This document shows, piece by piece, positions 1 to 9,176 of a stretch of 64,000 nt of DNA (position 1 is the stretch's first letter; every line of letters begins with the position of its first letter). The notes beneath the pieces are model-generated. The model made no database searches, was not told the origin of the DNA, and saw only the letters and a list, made by a program, of their open reading frames with translations. The position numbers and the translations under genes are program-made. This DNA is from DSNY01 sp040752195 (GTDB taxonomy: Bacteria > Pseudomonadota > Gammaproteobacteria > Burkholderiales > Burkholderiaceae_F): contig JBFMFC010000008.1 of NCBI GenBank assembly GCA_040752195.1, positions 27,992 to 91,991 of the forward strand. Direction: 5' to 3'.

Positions 1-843
1 GTCGGCGGTGACGTCCATGCAGTCGGGGCCGTTCGGCACCGCGATGTCGAACTTCTTCTCGAGCGTCACCTGATCGATCAGGCTCACGGTGTCATCGACG
101 CGATTGCTGACGAAGACGTGCCGGCCATCGCCGAGCGGCCGGAAGTTGTGCGCGCCACGGCCGGTGACGATGCGCTTGACGCTCTTCTGCGCACGCCAGT
201 CGATCACCTCGACGTAGTCCTTGCCCATCACGCCGACGAGCAGGTGACGGTCGTCCGGCGTCATCCAGATCCCCGCCGGCAGGTCGCCAACCTTGAGCTT
301 CCAGGCGATGCTCTGGTCGGCCAGCCGGATGGCGGCGACTTCGTGGCTGTCCTGCAGCGTGACGAACACGAACTGGCTGTCGGCGGAGAAGGTCAGGTGG
401 CTCGGTGCCTTCGCCAGCGCGATCTGCCGAACCGGGCGGAAGGCGACCCGCGCGCCTTCGCCGTCGACGGAGTAGACGTCGACGCGATCGAGCCGCAGCG
501 CCGCGGTCACGAACCACTTGCGGTCGGGCGAGTAGCCGAGCTGGTACGGGTCCGGCACGTTGCGCATGCGCCGCAGCACTTCGCCCGTGACCGGATCGAG
601 GAAGTGCAGGTCGTTGCTCATCGCGTTGGCGACGATCAGCGCGCTGCCGTCCGGTGTGCGCATCAAGTGGTGCGGCTCCTTGCCCGCGTCGAAGCGCCGG
701 ATCTCGGTGCGCGTCGCCGGGTCGATCAGACTGACCGACGCCTCCCCCGAGTTCAGTACGACGACGACGTTGCTCCAGGCCGCGAGCGGCCACGCGAGCA
801 GCACGGCCATCGCGGCGGCCCATCTTCCAGCGAACACGTACAT
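1..843 (-). CDS. YVTN-type beta-propeller protein, C-terminus cut by window edge
   Basis: The minus-strand frame opens with ATG at 843 and stays open to base 1, giving the first 281 residues. The N-terminus (MYVFAGRWAAAMAVLLAW) looks like a Sec signal peptide, so the protein is probably periplasmic. After it come repeated blade-like segments such as VVVLNSGEASVSLIDPAT, FVSNRVDDTVSLID and HLLVGVMGKDYVEVIDW, typical of YVTN/cytochrome-d1-like seven-bladed propellers. These bind partners or cofactors, but nothing visible identifies a ligand. The C-terminal blades lie outside the window. It diverges from the FecR/DUF6600 gene across 191 bp. Confidence 0.75.
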   Translation of the reverse strand, partial: MYVFAGRWAAAMAVLLAWPLAAWSNVVVVLNSGEASVSLIDPATRTEIRRFDAGKEPHHLMRTPDGSALIVANAMSNDLHFLDPVTGEVLRRMRNVPDPYQLGYSPDRKWFVTAALRLDRVDVYSVDGEGARVAFRPVRQIALAKAPSHLTFSADSQFVFVTLQDSHEVAAIRLADQSIAWKLKVGDLPAGIWMTPDDRHLLVGVMGKDYVEVIDWRAQKSVKRIVTGRGAHNFRPLGDGRHVFVSNRVDDTVSLIDQVTLEKKFDIAVPNGPDCMDVTAD

Positions 844-1034
844 GGCAATCCCCTCCTGTCCGCGCCGATTCTAGCCGCGAGGCGGGCCACCACCGCGCGC
901 CGAATAGGCCCGCTTGCCGACTGCAACCAGATGTTTCACCCGTCCACGCCGCACGCCGGCCGACCGTTGACGGAGCAGACGCATCCGGACCCCGGATACG
1001 TGCTAGAAGACGCCAATGCCCCTCGAGGTCCCGC

Positions 1035-3175
1035 ATGTTCATCGCCCAACGTCGGCATCGATGGCTTCGCACCGGTCTGCTGCAGTTCGCGGCGCTCGTC
1101 CTGGCGACCGGCTGCGTGGTCACTGCGCCGAGCGCGCGCACCGATCCCGGTGAGGACGCCGTCGATCCGCCGGCGCGCGTCGGCCGCATCGCGCTGCTGT
1201 CCGGGCCCGTCACGTTGACCGACCTGCAGGACGGCGATGCCGAAGCCGCCACGCTGAACTGGCCGATCACCTCGCAGCAGCGGCTGAGCACGGGCCGGCT
1301 TGGCCGCGCCGAAGTTCGGATCGGCTCGCTCGCGGTCCGCCTCGACGGTGACACCGACGTCGACTTCAATCGCATCGATGACGAGCTGATCCAGATCGTC
1401 GTCCAGCGCGGGACCGCGGCGCTGCGCGTGCGCAACCGCGGACTGCTGCGCGAGATCGACCTGCTGACACCGCGCGAGCGCATCGCCCTCGAGGACGTAG
1501 GCCGCTACCGGGTCGACGTCGACCGCGCCCCCGGTATCACGGCGGTCACCGCACACGTCGGCTACGCGCGCATCAGCGCCGGCCGTAACACCTTCGTCGT
1601 GCAGAGCGGCCAGCGCGGCGAGGTGAGTTCGTACCCGATGGTGTCGTTTCAGCTCGTCACGCCCGCGCCCGACTCGTTCGACGACTGGGTCGCCGCGCGC
1701 GACCGGCGCGACGACGCGCTGCGCAGCCGGCACTATGTCTCGGAGGAAACGACGGGTGTCGAAAGCCTCGACGACTACGGCGAGTGGCGCACGGTCGACA
1801 GCTACGGCCCGGTCTGGTTCCCGTCCGGCGTACCGGTCGGTTGGGCTCCATACCGGTACGGCCGCTGGGCGTGGATCGCGCCCTGGGGGTGGACGTGGAT
1901 CGACGAAGCGCCGTGGGGGTTCGCGCCTTTCCACTACGGCCGATGGGTGCTCGTCGGCGGCGTATGGGGCTGGGTTCCGGGNNNNNNNNNNNNNNNNNNN
2001 NNNNNNNNNNNNNNNNNNNNNNNNNNNNNNNNNNNNNNNNNNNNNNNNNNNNNNNNNNNNNNNNNNNNNNNNNNNNNNNNNGGTACGGCCGCTGGGCGTG
2101 GATCGCGCCCTGGGGGTGGACGTGGATCGACGAAGCGCCGTGGGGGTTCGCGCCTTTCCACTACGGCCGATGGGTGCTCGTCGGCGGCGTATGGGGCTGG
2201 GTTCCGGGTGTGATCGTGCCGCGTCCCGTTTACGCGCCGGCCCTCGTCGTCTGGTATGGATCGCCCGGTGTGAGCGTCGGCGTCACGATCGGCGGACCGG
2301 TCGGCTGGTTTCCGCTCGGTCCGCGCGAGGTCTTCATTCCCTACTACCGCTGCTCGCGCCGGCATATCAATTACGTGAACGTGCAGCACATCACGAACAT
2401 CAACCAGATCACGGTCATCAATCCGCCGCCGCGCTACGTGCATCAACAGCCGGGGCACTCGACCTGGGCGCCGGGCGATGCGCTGCTGCGCCGCGTCCCG
2501 GTCCACAACGTCGTGCGGCCGGCGCCGAACGACTGGGTGAAGATCCCGACCCGAACGACACCACCGGTCATCGTCGCGGGCGAAGCGAGCAAGAAGCGCC
2601 TGGTCGCCAATGCCATCGCCGCGCCCGCCCCGGCGCCCGACCCGCGCGACGCGGGCGGACTCCGGCCGGACCGCCGCGGCGACGATGAGCGCGTGCGGCC
2701 GCAGCCGCGCGAAGTCGCGCCGCCCGCTGCGGAACGGCGCGCGGACGGCGAACGCGTGCGCGCAATGCCCACACCGGAGCGTGCCCACGAGTCGTCGCCG
2801 AAGCGTGTGCAGCCTCCGCTCGCCGTGCCGGCGCAACCGCCCGTCGCGACGCTCCCGCCACCTGCGCCGGCCGTACCTGGAACGCGCAGCGTCGACGGCG
2901 AAGCGCGGCAACCGGCGAAGCGCGTCGCGCCGGCTCCCGAAGGGTTCCGGCCTCCGCCGACCCACGTTCCCGCGCCGGGCGGTCGCCCGCAGCCGCGCGT
3001 CGATGCCCCGCGCGTGGAGCAACCGCGTTCCGCGCCGCCCGCGGCAGAGCCACCGCGCGAAGCTCGGCCGCAGCCCAAGGAGCGTGGCCCGGTCGAAAGC
3101 GGGCCAAGACCCAAGCCCCCCTCCGAGCAGGCCGGTCACGAGCGTCGGGGCAAACTGCAGATGCGCGCGGAGTGA
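1035..3175 (+). CDS. FecR-like / DUF6600 secreted protein, interrupted by an assembly gap
   Basis: ATG at 1035 starts a lipoprotein-like leader (QFAALVLATGCVVTAPS, possible lipobox LATGC). A FecR-like domain follows (about residues 45-220: RVGRIALLSGPVTL, then a region on ordering and wetting values like RLSTGRLGRAEVRIG). Next is the Trp/Gly-rich DUF6600 segment (YGRWAWIAPWGWTWIDEAPW). The C-terminal 200 residues are low-complexity Pro/Ala/Arg. The frame breaks at the N run. Joining 1035-1981 directly to 2209-3175 gives 1914 bases, exactly 638 codons, an uninterrupted 637-residue protein ending in TGA. FecR-like domains are usually extracytoplasmic; the role here is unknown. Confidence 0.8.
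1855..2208. other. Assembly gap: 100 N flanked by an identical 127-bp duplication
   Basis: Bases 1855-1981 and 2082-2208 are identical over 127 bp and flank exactly 100 N (1982-2081). The same geometry occurs at 55292-55645. A 127-bp identity equals the largest k-mer commonly used by short-read assemblers, so this looks like two contigs sharing a k-mer end that were scaffolded instead of merged. Removing one copy plus the Ns restores the host reading frame. Confidence 0.93.
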
Positions 3176-3337
3176 CCACACGACGGCGACCGCACCGTCG
3201 AGCGAACCGGGGTGCATGTGCTGTGTCTGACGTGTGACACGGAACTGGCGCGTTTTTCGAGGCTGCACCGCGCAGTGACCTGCCCTTAGAATGGCCCGGC
3301 AGTTCCGCAGTACGCGTTCCGCCAAGGGAGGCCGACC

Positions 3338-3907
3338 ATGACGAAGCTCAGCTCACTCGCTCCCGCGGCCCTGACCGTTGCGCTCCTCGGATGCGCGACC
3401 CCGGGTGCCCAGAACCCTGCGCCGGCGGCCTCGACGTTCAAGGCGGCGCACGTCGAGGTGGTTTCCGCGCAGTTCGGCGTGTTCGGCGCAGACCCGAGCG
3501 GCCGCCGCATCCTGTTCGAAACGAACAAGTTCCCTGCGATCACGGCGGCGCCGTACGGCTGGTACATCGTCTTCAAGACCGACAAGCCGACGGTGATCTG
3601 GCGTGAGGAGTTCGAGCTGCCCGAAGCGCCGCCGACCTGGGGGCCGGGCGAAGCGATGGGCATCTACACGATTTCACCCGATCGCAAGACCGCCGTCACC
3701 GAGCGCATCATTCCGACGCGGCTCGGTTTCATCGCCAACGAGTGGCGCTACGCGCCCGGCGATCCGATCGGCGCGCACGCGATGCGCGTCTACATCGACG
3801 GCCAGTTGATCAAGGAATTCAAGTTCGACATCGAGGCGGCGCCGGAAGGCGAGCGCGGCGGGCCGCGTAGCCCGCACGGGCCGCGCCGCGGCGGATCGAC
3901 GACCTGA
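3338..3907 (+). CDS. Predicted lipoprotein of unknown function
   Basis: 189 residues. The leader MTKLSSLAPAALTVALLGCA contains a clear lipobox (LLGC, Cys19), so the product is predicted to be lipid-anchored in the envelope. The mature part contains Trp/Tyr-rich beta-type segments (PYGWYIVFKTDKPTVIW; RLGFIANEWRYAPGDP) and a charged Arg/Gly-rich tail. The phrase on rising above background and the words DGQLIKEFKFDI suggest an extracellular beta-sandwich. I do not recognise the family. A possible -10 (TAGAAT, 3287-3292) lies 45 bp upstream with no convincing -35. Confidence 0.75.
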   Translation: MTKLSSLAPAALTVALLGCATPGAQNPAPAASTFKAAHVEVVSAQFGVFGADPSGRRILFETNKFPAITAAPYGWYIVFKTDKPTVIWREEFELPEAPPTWGPGEAMGIYTISPDRKTAVTERIIPTRLGFIANEWRYAPGDPIGAHAMRVYIDGQLIKEFKFDIEAAPEGERGGPRSPHGPRRGGSTT

Positions 3908-4091
3908 CCCCCCGCGCCGGTGCGAACGCTGCGTGCGCGTTCGGCCGCAGCGCTGCCGCCGCGAGCGAGACGCACTCGCGCACGGCGCTGCGGCGGGCGA
4001 CGCCGCGCTCGAACGGCTGACGCGAATCGCCCGAGCCCCTTCGCTGCCGCGTGACTTCGCCGGAGCGACCGCGCCGCTCGACGAAGGACGG

Positions 4092-4574
4092 TCAATGCTT
4101 CACGCGGTCGCGCGAAGGAAGCCGGTACATCCACACCGCGAGCGCCAGCCCCGTTGCGGCCAGCACCGCCTTCAGCCACGCCGGCTCGACAAAGAAGACG
4201 ATCGAGATCGCGAGCGTCACGAGCATCAGGCCGATCGCCGCCACCTTGGTCCGGTACGGGATCGAGCGATGCCTGCGCCATTCGTGGATCATCGGACCGA
4301 AGGTCCGGTTCGACAGCAGCCGGTAGTACAAGCGCTTCGATGCGCGCGCGTAGCACGCCGCCGCGAGCAGCATGAACGGCGTGGTCGGCAGGACCGGCAC
4401 GAACAGGCCGACCAATCCGAGCGCGACGAACACGGTGCCGGCGACGAGCAGCAGCCCGCGGACGACCGGAGATGCATGCTCGCGCACCGCATCGTCGCCA
4501 GCCAGCGCTTCGGACTGCGTACCCTGCCCAACGTCCCGCTTCGTGTCCACGACTGGATGAACCGGATGGGTCAA
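4092..4574 (-). CDS. YbaN/DUF454 family inner-membrane protein
   Basis: Small membrane protein with the DUF454 signature: a first hydrophobic helix ending LVGLFVPVLPTTPFMLLAA, the adjacent YARASKRLYYRLL stretch and a C-terminal pair of hydrophobic segments (IGLMLVTLAISIVFF; AVLAATGLALAVWMY). Function is not established for the family. The longest frame starts with TTG at 4574 (160 residues). GTG at 4487 would give 131 residues and a more family-typical start (VREHASPVVRG), so the true start is uncertain. It diverges from the gene at 4631. Confidence 0.82.
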   Translation of the reverse strand: MTHPVHPVVDTKRDVGQGTQSEALAGDDAVREHASPVVRGLLLVAGTVFVALGLVGLFVPVLPTTPFMLLAAACYARASKRLYYRLLSNRTFGPMIHEWRRHRSIPYRTKVAAIGLMLVTLAISIVFFVEPAWLKAVLAATGLALAVWMYRLPSRDRVKH

Positions 4575-4630
4575 ACCACCGCTACTCTAGCGGCAAAGCG
4601 AGACATCCCGATCGAATCCGCGCAAACGCG

Positions 4631-5299
4631 ATGACGCCGACCCCGCTCACCCTCGCCGCGCTCGCGATCGCAGCATTCGGCTCGCTGTTCGTTGCCGCCG
4701 GCGTCGTCGCGCTGTTTCGCGTGCGTCCGCTGCGCGCGCTGACGCGACTGCTCGCCGGTGCGCTGCTGATCGCGATCGGCGCGCTCGCGGGCGCGATCGC
4801 GTTCGGAGTCAAAGGCTATCGGGCGTTGACACATGAAGAAATCGCCGCACGGCTCGACGTCACGCCGCTCGGCCCGCAGCGCTTCGCGGCGACGTTTCGT
4901 TTCGCCGACGGCCGCAGCGCGAGCTACACGCTGGCCGGCGATGCGATCTACGTCGACGCGCACGTGCTGAAGTGGAAGCCCTGGGCCAACGTGCTCGGGC
5001 TGCACACATCGTATGAGCTGGCCCGCGTCGCCGGCCGTTACGACGACCTCGAAAGGGAGCGCAGCGCGCCGCGCACCGTGTACGCGCTCGGCGCCGAACG
5101 GCCGATCGATCTGTTCGCGCTGCGCAGGCGCCACGCATGGCTCGCGCCGATCGTCGACGCCGAGTACGGTTCGGGGACGTTCGTCGCAGCGGACAAGGCG
5201 CAAGTGCTGGAGTTGCGCGTGTCGACGACTGGGCTGCTGCTGCGGCCGCTCGTCAACGGCGCAGGCTCTCCCACGCCCTCGTCAGCCGTTTCACGCTGA
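4631..5299 (+). CDS. Hypothetical membrane-anchored protein
   Basis: 222 residues. Two N-terminal hydrophobic helices (about 5-30 and 40-62: LLAGALLIAIGALAGAIAFG) are followed by a soluble domain of about 150 residues with alternating beta-type segments (ATFRFADGRSASYTLAGDAIYVDAHVLKW) and a closing VLELRVSTTGLLLRPL. Similar proteins are often labelled cation/multidrug efflux-like in databases, but I see no transporter feature. Its 3' end overlaps the convergent hrpA 3' end by 47 bp (5253-5299). Confidence 0.7.
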   Translation: MTPTPLTLAALAIAAFGSLFVAAGVVALFRVRPLRALTRLLAGALLIAIGALAGAIAFGVKGYRALTHEEIAARLDVTPLGPQRFAATFRFADGRSASYTLAGDAIYVDAHVLKWKPWANVLGLHTSYELARVAGRYDDLERERSAPRTVYALGAERPIDLFALRRRHAWLAPIVDAEYGSGTFVAADKAQVLELRVSTTGLLLRPLVNGAGSPTPSSAVSR

Positions 5300-8200
5300 C
5301 CGGCATCGGCGTTCGCAGCTCCTGCGCGAACAGCGAAACACGCAGCTCCTCCAGCAGCCAGCGGAATTCCTCCAGCCGCGGATCGGCCACGCCCTTGCGT
5401 GCGGTCAGCTCGCGCAGATAGGGCGCCTGCAACTGCGCGACCTCGTTCATCCGCTGCGCGTCGCGCGCGGGGTCGGACTTCAGTTTGTCGAGCCGCAGCG
5501 CGATCGCCTTCAGGTACCTCGGGTAGTGCGCCAGCTGCGCCGGCGGCGTCGCGACGACAAAGCGCTTCGGAAACAGCCACGCGAGCTGCTGTTCGATGTC
5601 GGCGACCGCGGCGGCAAACGCGCGCGCGGCGGCGAGCTTCTTCGGCAGCGCCGCCGCCTCCTGCACGATCGCGGTCGCGAGCCGCGCCACTTCCTGCGCG
5701 ATCAGGTTCAGCTTGCCGCGCGCGTCGTTCTTGCGGGCGACGAAGCACGCGTTGTCGGTCGGCCACGGGTCGGCGAGGCAGGTGCGATCGATCGCCGCAG
5801 TGATCACCTGATCGCGCAGCTCCTCGAAGCTCGGCAGCGCGGCGGCGAGCCCCGGCACGGTGCTCGCCTGCATCTGCACGGTCTGCAGGGCGCTCAGACT
5901 CTTTTCGACGAACTTCACCTGCTCTTTCAGTTGCAGGCGAAACAGCCGCCGTAGTCCGTCGCGATGTTTCGCGTGCGCCTGCTCGGCGTCGTCGAACACT
6001 TCGATCTCGCAGCGATCGCCGCGGTCGACGAGCGCCGGGAAACCGATCAGCTTCTGACCCTTGCGCTCGATTTCCAGCAGCTCAGGCAGTTCGCCGAAGT
6101 CCCAGTCGGTGATGTTCTCGTGCAACCCGACGGCGGTTTTCGCGTCCTGCGCCGCTACCTCACGCAGGCGCTGCTGTGCCTGCTCACCGAGTTCGGCACG
6201 CAGCGCCGCCAGACTGCGGCCCATGCCGAGCTGGCGGCCGTGCTCATCGACCACCTTGAAGTTCATCGTCAGATGCGCCGGCAGCGTCTCCAACTTGAAG
6301 TCGCCGGGCTGGCAAACGACGTTCTTCTGCTCGCGCAGGTCGGCGATCAGGGCGTCGGTCAGCGAACGCTGCGGCGCGGCCAGCTCGGCGGCGTGCCGCT
6401 CGACGAAGCCGGCCGCGTACTCGGGCAGCGGAACGCAATGCCGGCGCAGCTTCTGCGGCAGACTCTTCAGCAGCAGGTGCACCTTCTCCTTGAGCATGCC
6501 GGGCACCAGCCAGTCGCAGCGCACGGCATCGACCTGGTTCAGCGCCACCAGCGGCACCGTCAGCGTCACGCCGTCGCGCGGACTGCCAGGCTCGAAGTGG
6601 TAGGAGAGCGCCATCGTCACGCCGCGCATCTCCCACTGCTTGGGAAACAGCTCGGTCGTCACGCCGCGCGCTTCGTGCCGCATCAGCTCGTCGCGATTGA
6701 GGAACAGCAGCTTCGGTTGCGCCGGCTCCGCCTGCCTGCGCCATTTTTCGAACGACGCGCCCGAGCACACGTCGGCCGGGATCAGCGCGTCGTAGAAGCG
6801 ATAGATCAGTTCGCCGTCCACCAGCACGTCGGGCCGGCGCGTCTTGTGCTCCAGCTCGCGGATCTCGCGCACCAGGCGACGGTTGTGAGCGAAGAACGGC
6901 GCCTGGGTTTCGTACTCACCCTCGACCAGCGCTTCGCGGATGAAGATCTCACGCGCGGCCTGCGGTTCCTTGCTGCCAAACTCGACGCGCCGCTGGTTGT
7001 AGACGACCAGGCCGTACAGCGTCGCGCGCTCGAAAGCGATCACCTGCGCGGGCTTCTTCTCCCAGTGCGGATCGCTCCACGACTTCTTCAGCAGGTGGGC
7101 GCCGACGCGTTCGAGCCACTGCGGCTCGATCGTCGCCACGCAACGCGCGAACAGCCGAGTCGTTTCGACCAGTTCCGCCGCCATCACCCAGCGCCCGGCC
7201 TTCTTCGCCAGCGGCGAACCCGGCCAGACGAAGAACTTGATGCCGCGCGCGCCGGCGTACGGCGGCTCGCGGTAGTCGGCGTCGAGCGTCTTGAAGCCGA
7301 CGTTGCCGAGCAGCCCCGCGAGCAGCGACAGATGCACCTGCTCGAAGGTCGCCGGCGTGGTGTTCGGGCGCCACCCCATTTCGCCGGCGATCGCCGCGAG
7401 CTGCGAGTGGACCTCGCGCCATTCGCGCACGCGGCGCGGCGACAGGAAGTTCGACTTCAGCTCGTCGGTCAGCCTGCGGTTCGACTTCTTGTGCTCGAAG
7501 CGTTCCTCGACGAAGTTCCACAGCTTGACGAACGACAGGAAGTCGCTCTTTTCGTCCGCGAACCTGCGATGCGCCTGATCCGCCGCCTGCTGCGCTTCGA
7601 GCGGCCGCTCGCGCGGATCCTGCACCGACAGCGCGGCGGCGATGATCAGCACCTCCGCCAGCGCGTGGTTGTCGCGAGCGGCGAGCAGCATGCGGCCGAT
7701 GCGCGGATCGACCGGCAGCCGCGCGAGCTCGCGTCCGGTCGGTGTGAGCTCGTTGTTGCCGTCGACGGCGTTCAGTTCGGCCAGCAGGTCGTAGCCGTCG
7801 GCGATCGCGCGCGCCGGCGGCGGCTCGACGAACGGAAACGCTCGTACATCGCCCAAACCCAGCGCCTTCATGCGCAGAATGACCGAGGCCAGCGACGAGC
7901 GAAGGATCTCCGGATCGGTGAACTTCGGCCGCTTGGCGAAGCCCGCCTCGTCGTACAAGCGGATGCAGACGCCCGCCGCGACGCGGCCGCAGCGGCCGGC
8001 GCGCTGATCGGCGGACGCCTGCGAGATCGGCTCGACCTGAAGCTGCTCGACCTTGTTGCGATACGAGTAGCGCTTGACGCGCGCCAGCCCCGTGTCGACC
8101 ACGTAGCGGATGCCCGGCACGGTCAACGACGTCTCGGCCACATTGGTCGCGAGCACGATGCGGCGCGCGCCGCTCGGCTTGAAGACGCGCTCCTGCTCCT

Positions 8201-9059
8201 CGGCCGACAGCCGTGCGTACAGCGGCAGGATCTCGGTGCCGGGCGGATGGTGTTTGCGCAGCGCCTCGGCCGCCTCGCGGATCTCGCGCTCGCCCGGCAG
8301 AAACACCAGCACGTCGCCCGGACCGGCGAGCGCGCATTCGTCCACGGCGTCGACGATCGCATCCATCAACGTGCGATCGTCGGCGTCGTCTTCGTCCTTG
8401 ACGGGCCGCCAGCGGATTTCGACCGGATACAGGCGCCCGGAGACGTTGATCACCGGCGCCGGCTTGTCGCTCGCGCCGAAGTGCGCGGCAAAGCGCTCGG
8501 CGTCGATCGTCGCCGAGGTGATGACCAGTTTCAGGTCAGGCCGCCGCGGCAGCAACTGCTTCAGGTAGCCGAGCAGGAAATCGATGTTGAGGCTGCGCTC
8601 GTGCGCCTCGTCGACGATGATCGTGTCGTAGGCCGACAGCAGCGGATCGCCCTGCGTCTCGGCGAGCAGGATGCCGTCGGTCATCAGCTTGATCGCCGTG
8701 CCGGGGCGCGTGCGGTCGGTGAAGCGCACCTTGTAGCCGACCAGATCGCCCAACGGCGTGTTCAGTTCCTGCGCGATGCGCCGGGCGACCGACGACGCGG
8801 CGATGCGGCGCGGCTGCGTGTGGCCGATCAGCCGCTCGCGCCCGCGGCCGAGCGCGAGGCAGATCTTCGGCAACTGCGTCGTCTTGCCCGAGCCGGTCTC
8901 GCCGCACACGATCACGACCTGGTTGGCTTCGATCGCGCGCGCGATCTCCTCGCGCCGTGCCGAGACCGGCAGTTCTTCGGGGAAAGCGATCGGCGGCAGC
9001 GGCGTGCGCATCGCGGGCCCGCCTGTCGCGAGGTCGAATCTGGGTCGGGATCGTTGCAT
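5253..9059 (-). CDS. hrpA: ATP-dependent RNA helicase HrpA (DEAH box)
   Basis: About 1268 residues, close to the usual length near 1300. All DEAH-helicase motifs are visible: motif I GETGSGKTTQLPK, motif Ia TQPRRIAA, motif II DEAHER, motif III SAT, motif V TNVAETSLT and motif VI QRAGRCGR. A long C-terminal HrpA-specific region (HA2/OB and DUF3418-type) follows. The family remodels RNA and is linked to rescue of stalled ribosomes. ATG at 9059 is taken as the start; ATG at 9011 (MRTPLPPIAFPEELPVS) is equally plausible. A longer upstream extension in the same frame runs antisense across argA and is not credible. Diverges from argA with about 117 bp between the starts. Confidence 0.95.
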   Translation of the reverse strand: MQRSRPRFDLATGGPAMRTPLPPIAFPEELPVSARREEIARAIEANQVVIVCGETGSGKTTQLPKICLALGRGRERLIGHTQPRRIAASSVARRIAQELNTPLGDLVGYKVRFTDRTRPGTAIKLMTDGILLAETQGDPLLSAYDTIIVDEAHERSLNIDFLLGYLKQLLPRRPDLKLVITSATIDAERFAAHFGASDKPAPVINVSGRLYPVEIRWRPVKDEDDADDRTLMDAIVDAVDECALAGPGDVLVFLPGEREIREAAEALRKHHPPGTEILPLYARLSAEEQERVFKPSGARRIVLATNVAETSLTVPGIRYVVDTGLARVKRYSYRNKVEQLQVEPISQASADQRAGRCGRVAAGVCIRLYDEAGFAKRPKFTDPEILRSSLASVILRMKALGLGDVRAFPFVEPPPARAIADGYDLLAELNAVDGNNELTPTGRELARLPVDPRIGRMLLAARDNHALAEVLIIAAALSVQDPRERPLEAQQAADQAHRRFADEKSDFLSFVKLWNFVEERFEHKKSNRRLTDELKSNFLSPRRVREWREVHSQLAAIAGEMGWRPNTTPATFEQVHLSLLAGLLGNVGFKTLDADYREPPYAGARGIKFFVWPGSPLAKKAGRWVMAAELVETTRLFARCVATIEPQWLERVGAHLLKKSWSDPHWEKKPAQVIAFERATLYGLVVYNQRRVEFGSKEPQAAREIFIREALVEGEYETQAPFFAHNRRLVREIRELEHKTRRPDVLVDGELIYRFYDALIPADVCSGASFEKWRRQAEPAQPKLLFLNRDELMRHEARGVTTELFPKQWEMRGVTMALSYHFEPGSPRDGVTLTVPLVALNQVDAVRCDWLVPGMLKEKVHLLLKSLPQKLRRHCVPLPEYAAGFVERHAAELAAPQRSLTDALIADLREQKNVVCQPGDFKLETLPAHLTMNFKVVDEHGRQLGMGRSLAALRAELGEQAQQRLREVAAQDAKTAVGLHENITDWDFGELPELLEIERKGQKLIGFPALVDRGDRCEIEVFDDAEQAHAKHRDGLRRLFRLQLKEQVKFVEKSLSALQTVQMQASTVPGLAAALPSFEELRDQVITAAIDRTCLADPWPTDNACFVARKNDARGKLNLIAQEVARLATAIVQEAAALPKKLAAARAFAAAVADIEQQLAWLFPKRFVVATPPAQLAHYPRYLKAIALRLDKLKSDPARDAQRMNEVAQLQAPYLRELTARKGVADPRLEEFRWLLEELRVSLFAQELRTPMPVSVKRLTRAWESLRR

Positions 9060-9158
9060 CGAATGCAGCCGCGCGGCCCGGCGTCCGTGGCGAGCAGAAA
9101 GGGCTGCGAGGCGCGTCGACCGGCGAGCCGAGCAGGTCGGCGTCGGACTCGCGGGGCG

Positions 9159-9174
9159 CGAAAGTATACTTTCG
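9159..9174. promoter_or_regulatory. Perfect 16-bp palindrome containing a -10-like TATACT, abutting the argA start
   Basis: CGAAAGTATACTTTCG is its own reverse complement and ends 2 bp before the GTG of argA. It contains TATACT (9165-9170), one base from the sigma-70 -10 consensus. Used as a -10, it would place the transcription start on or beside the GTG. A repressor bound here would block the promoter. No regulator can be assigned from sequence. Confidence 0.5.
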
Positions 9175-9176
9175 GC

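Noticed and set aside
1855..2208. True tandem duplication of a Trp-rich protein repeat
   Set aside because: The copy is exactly 127 bp, perfectly identical, and separated by a standard 100-N spacer, repeated at a second unrelated gene; artefact is far more likely.
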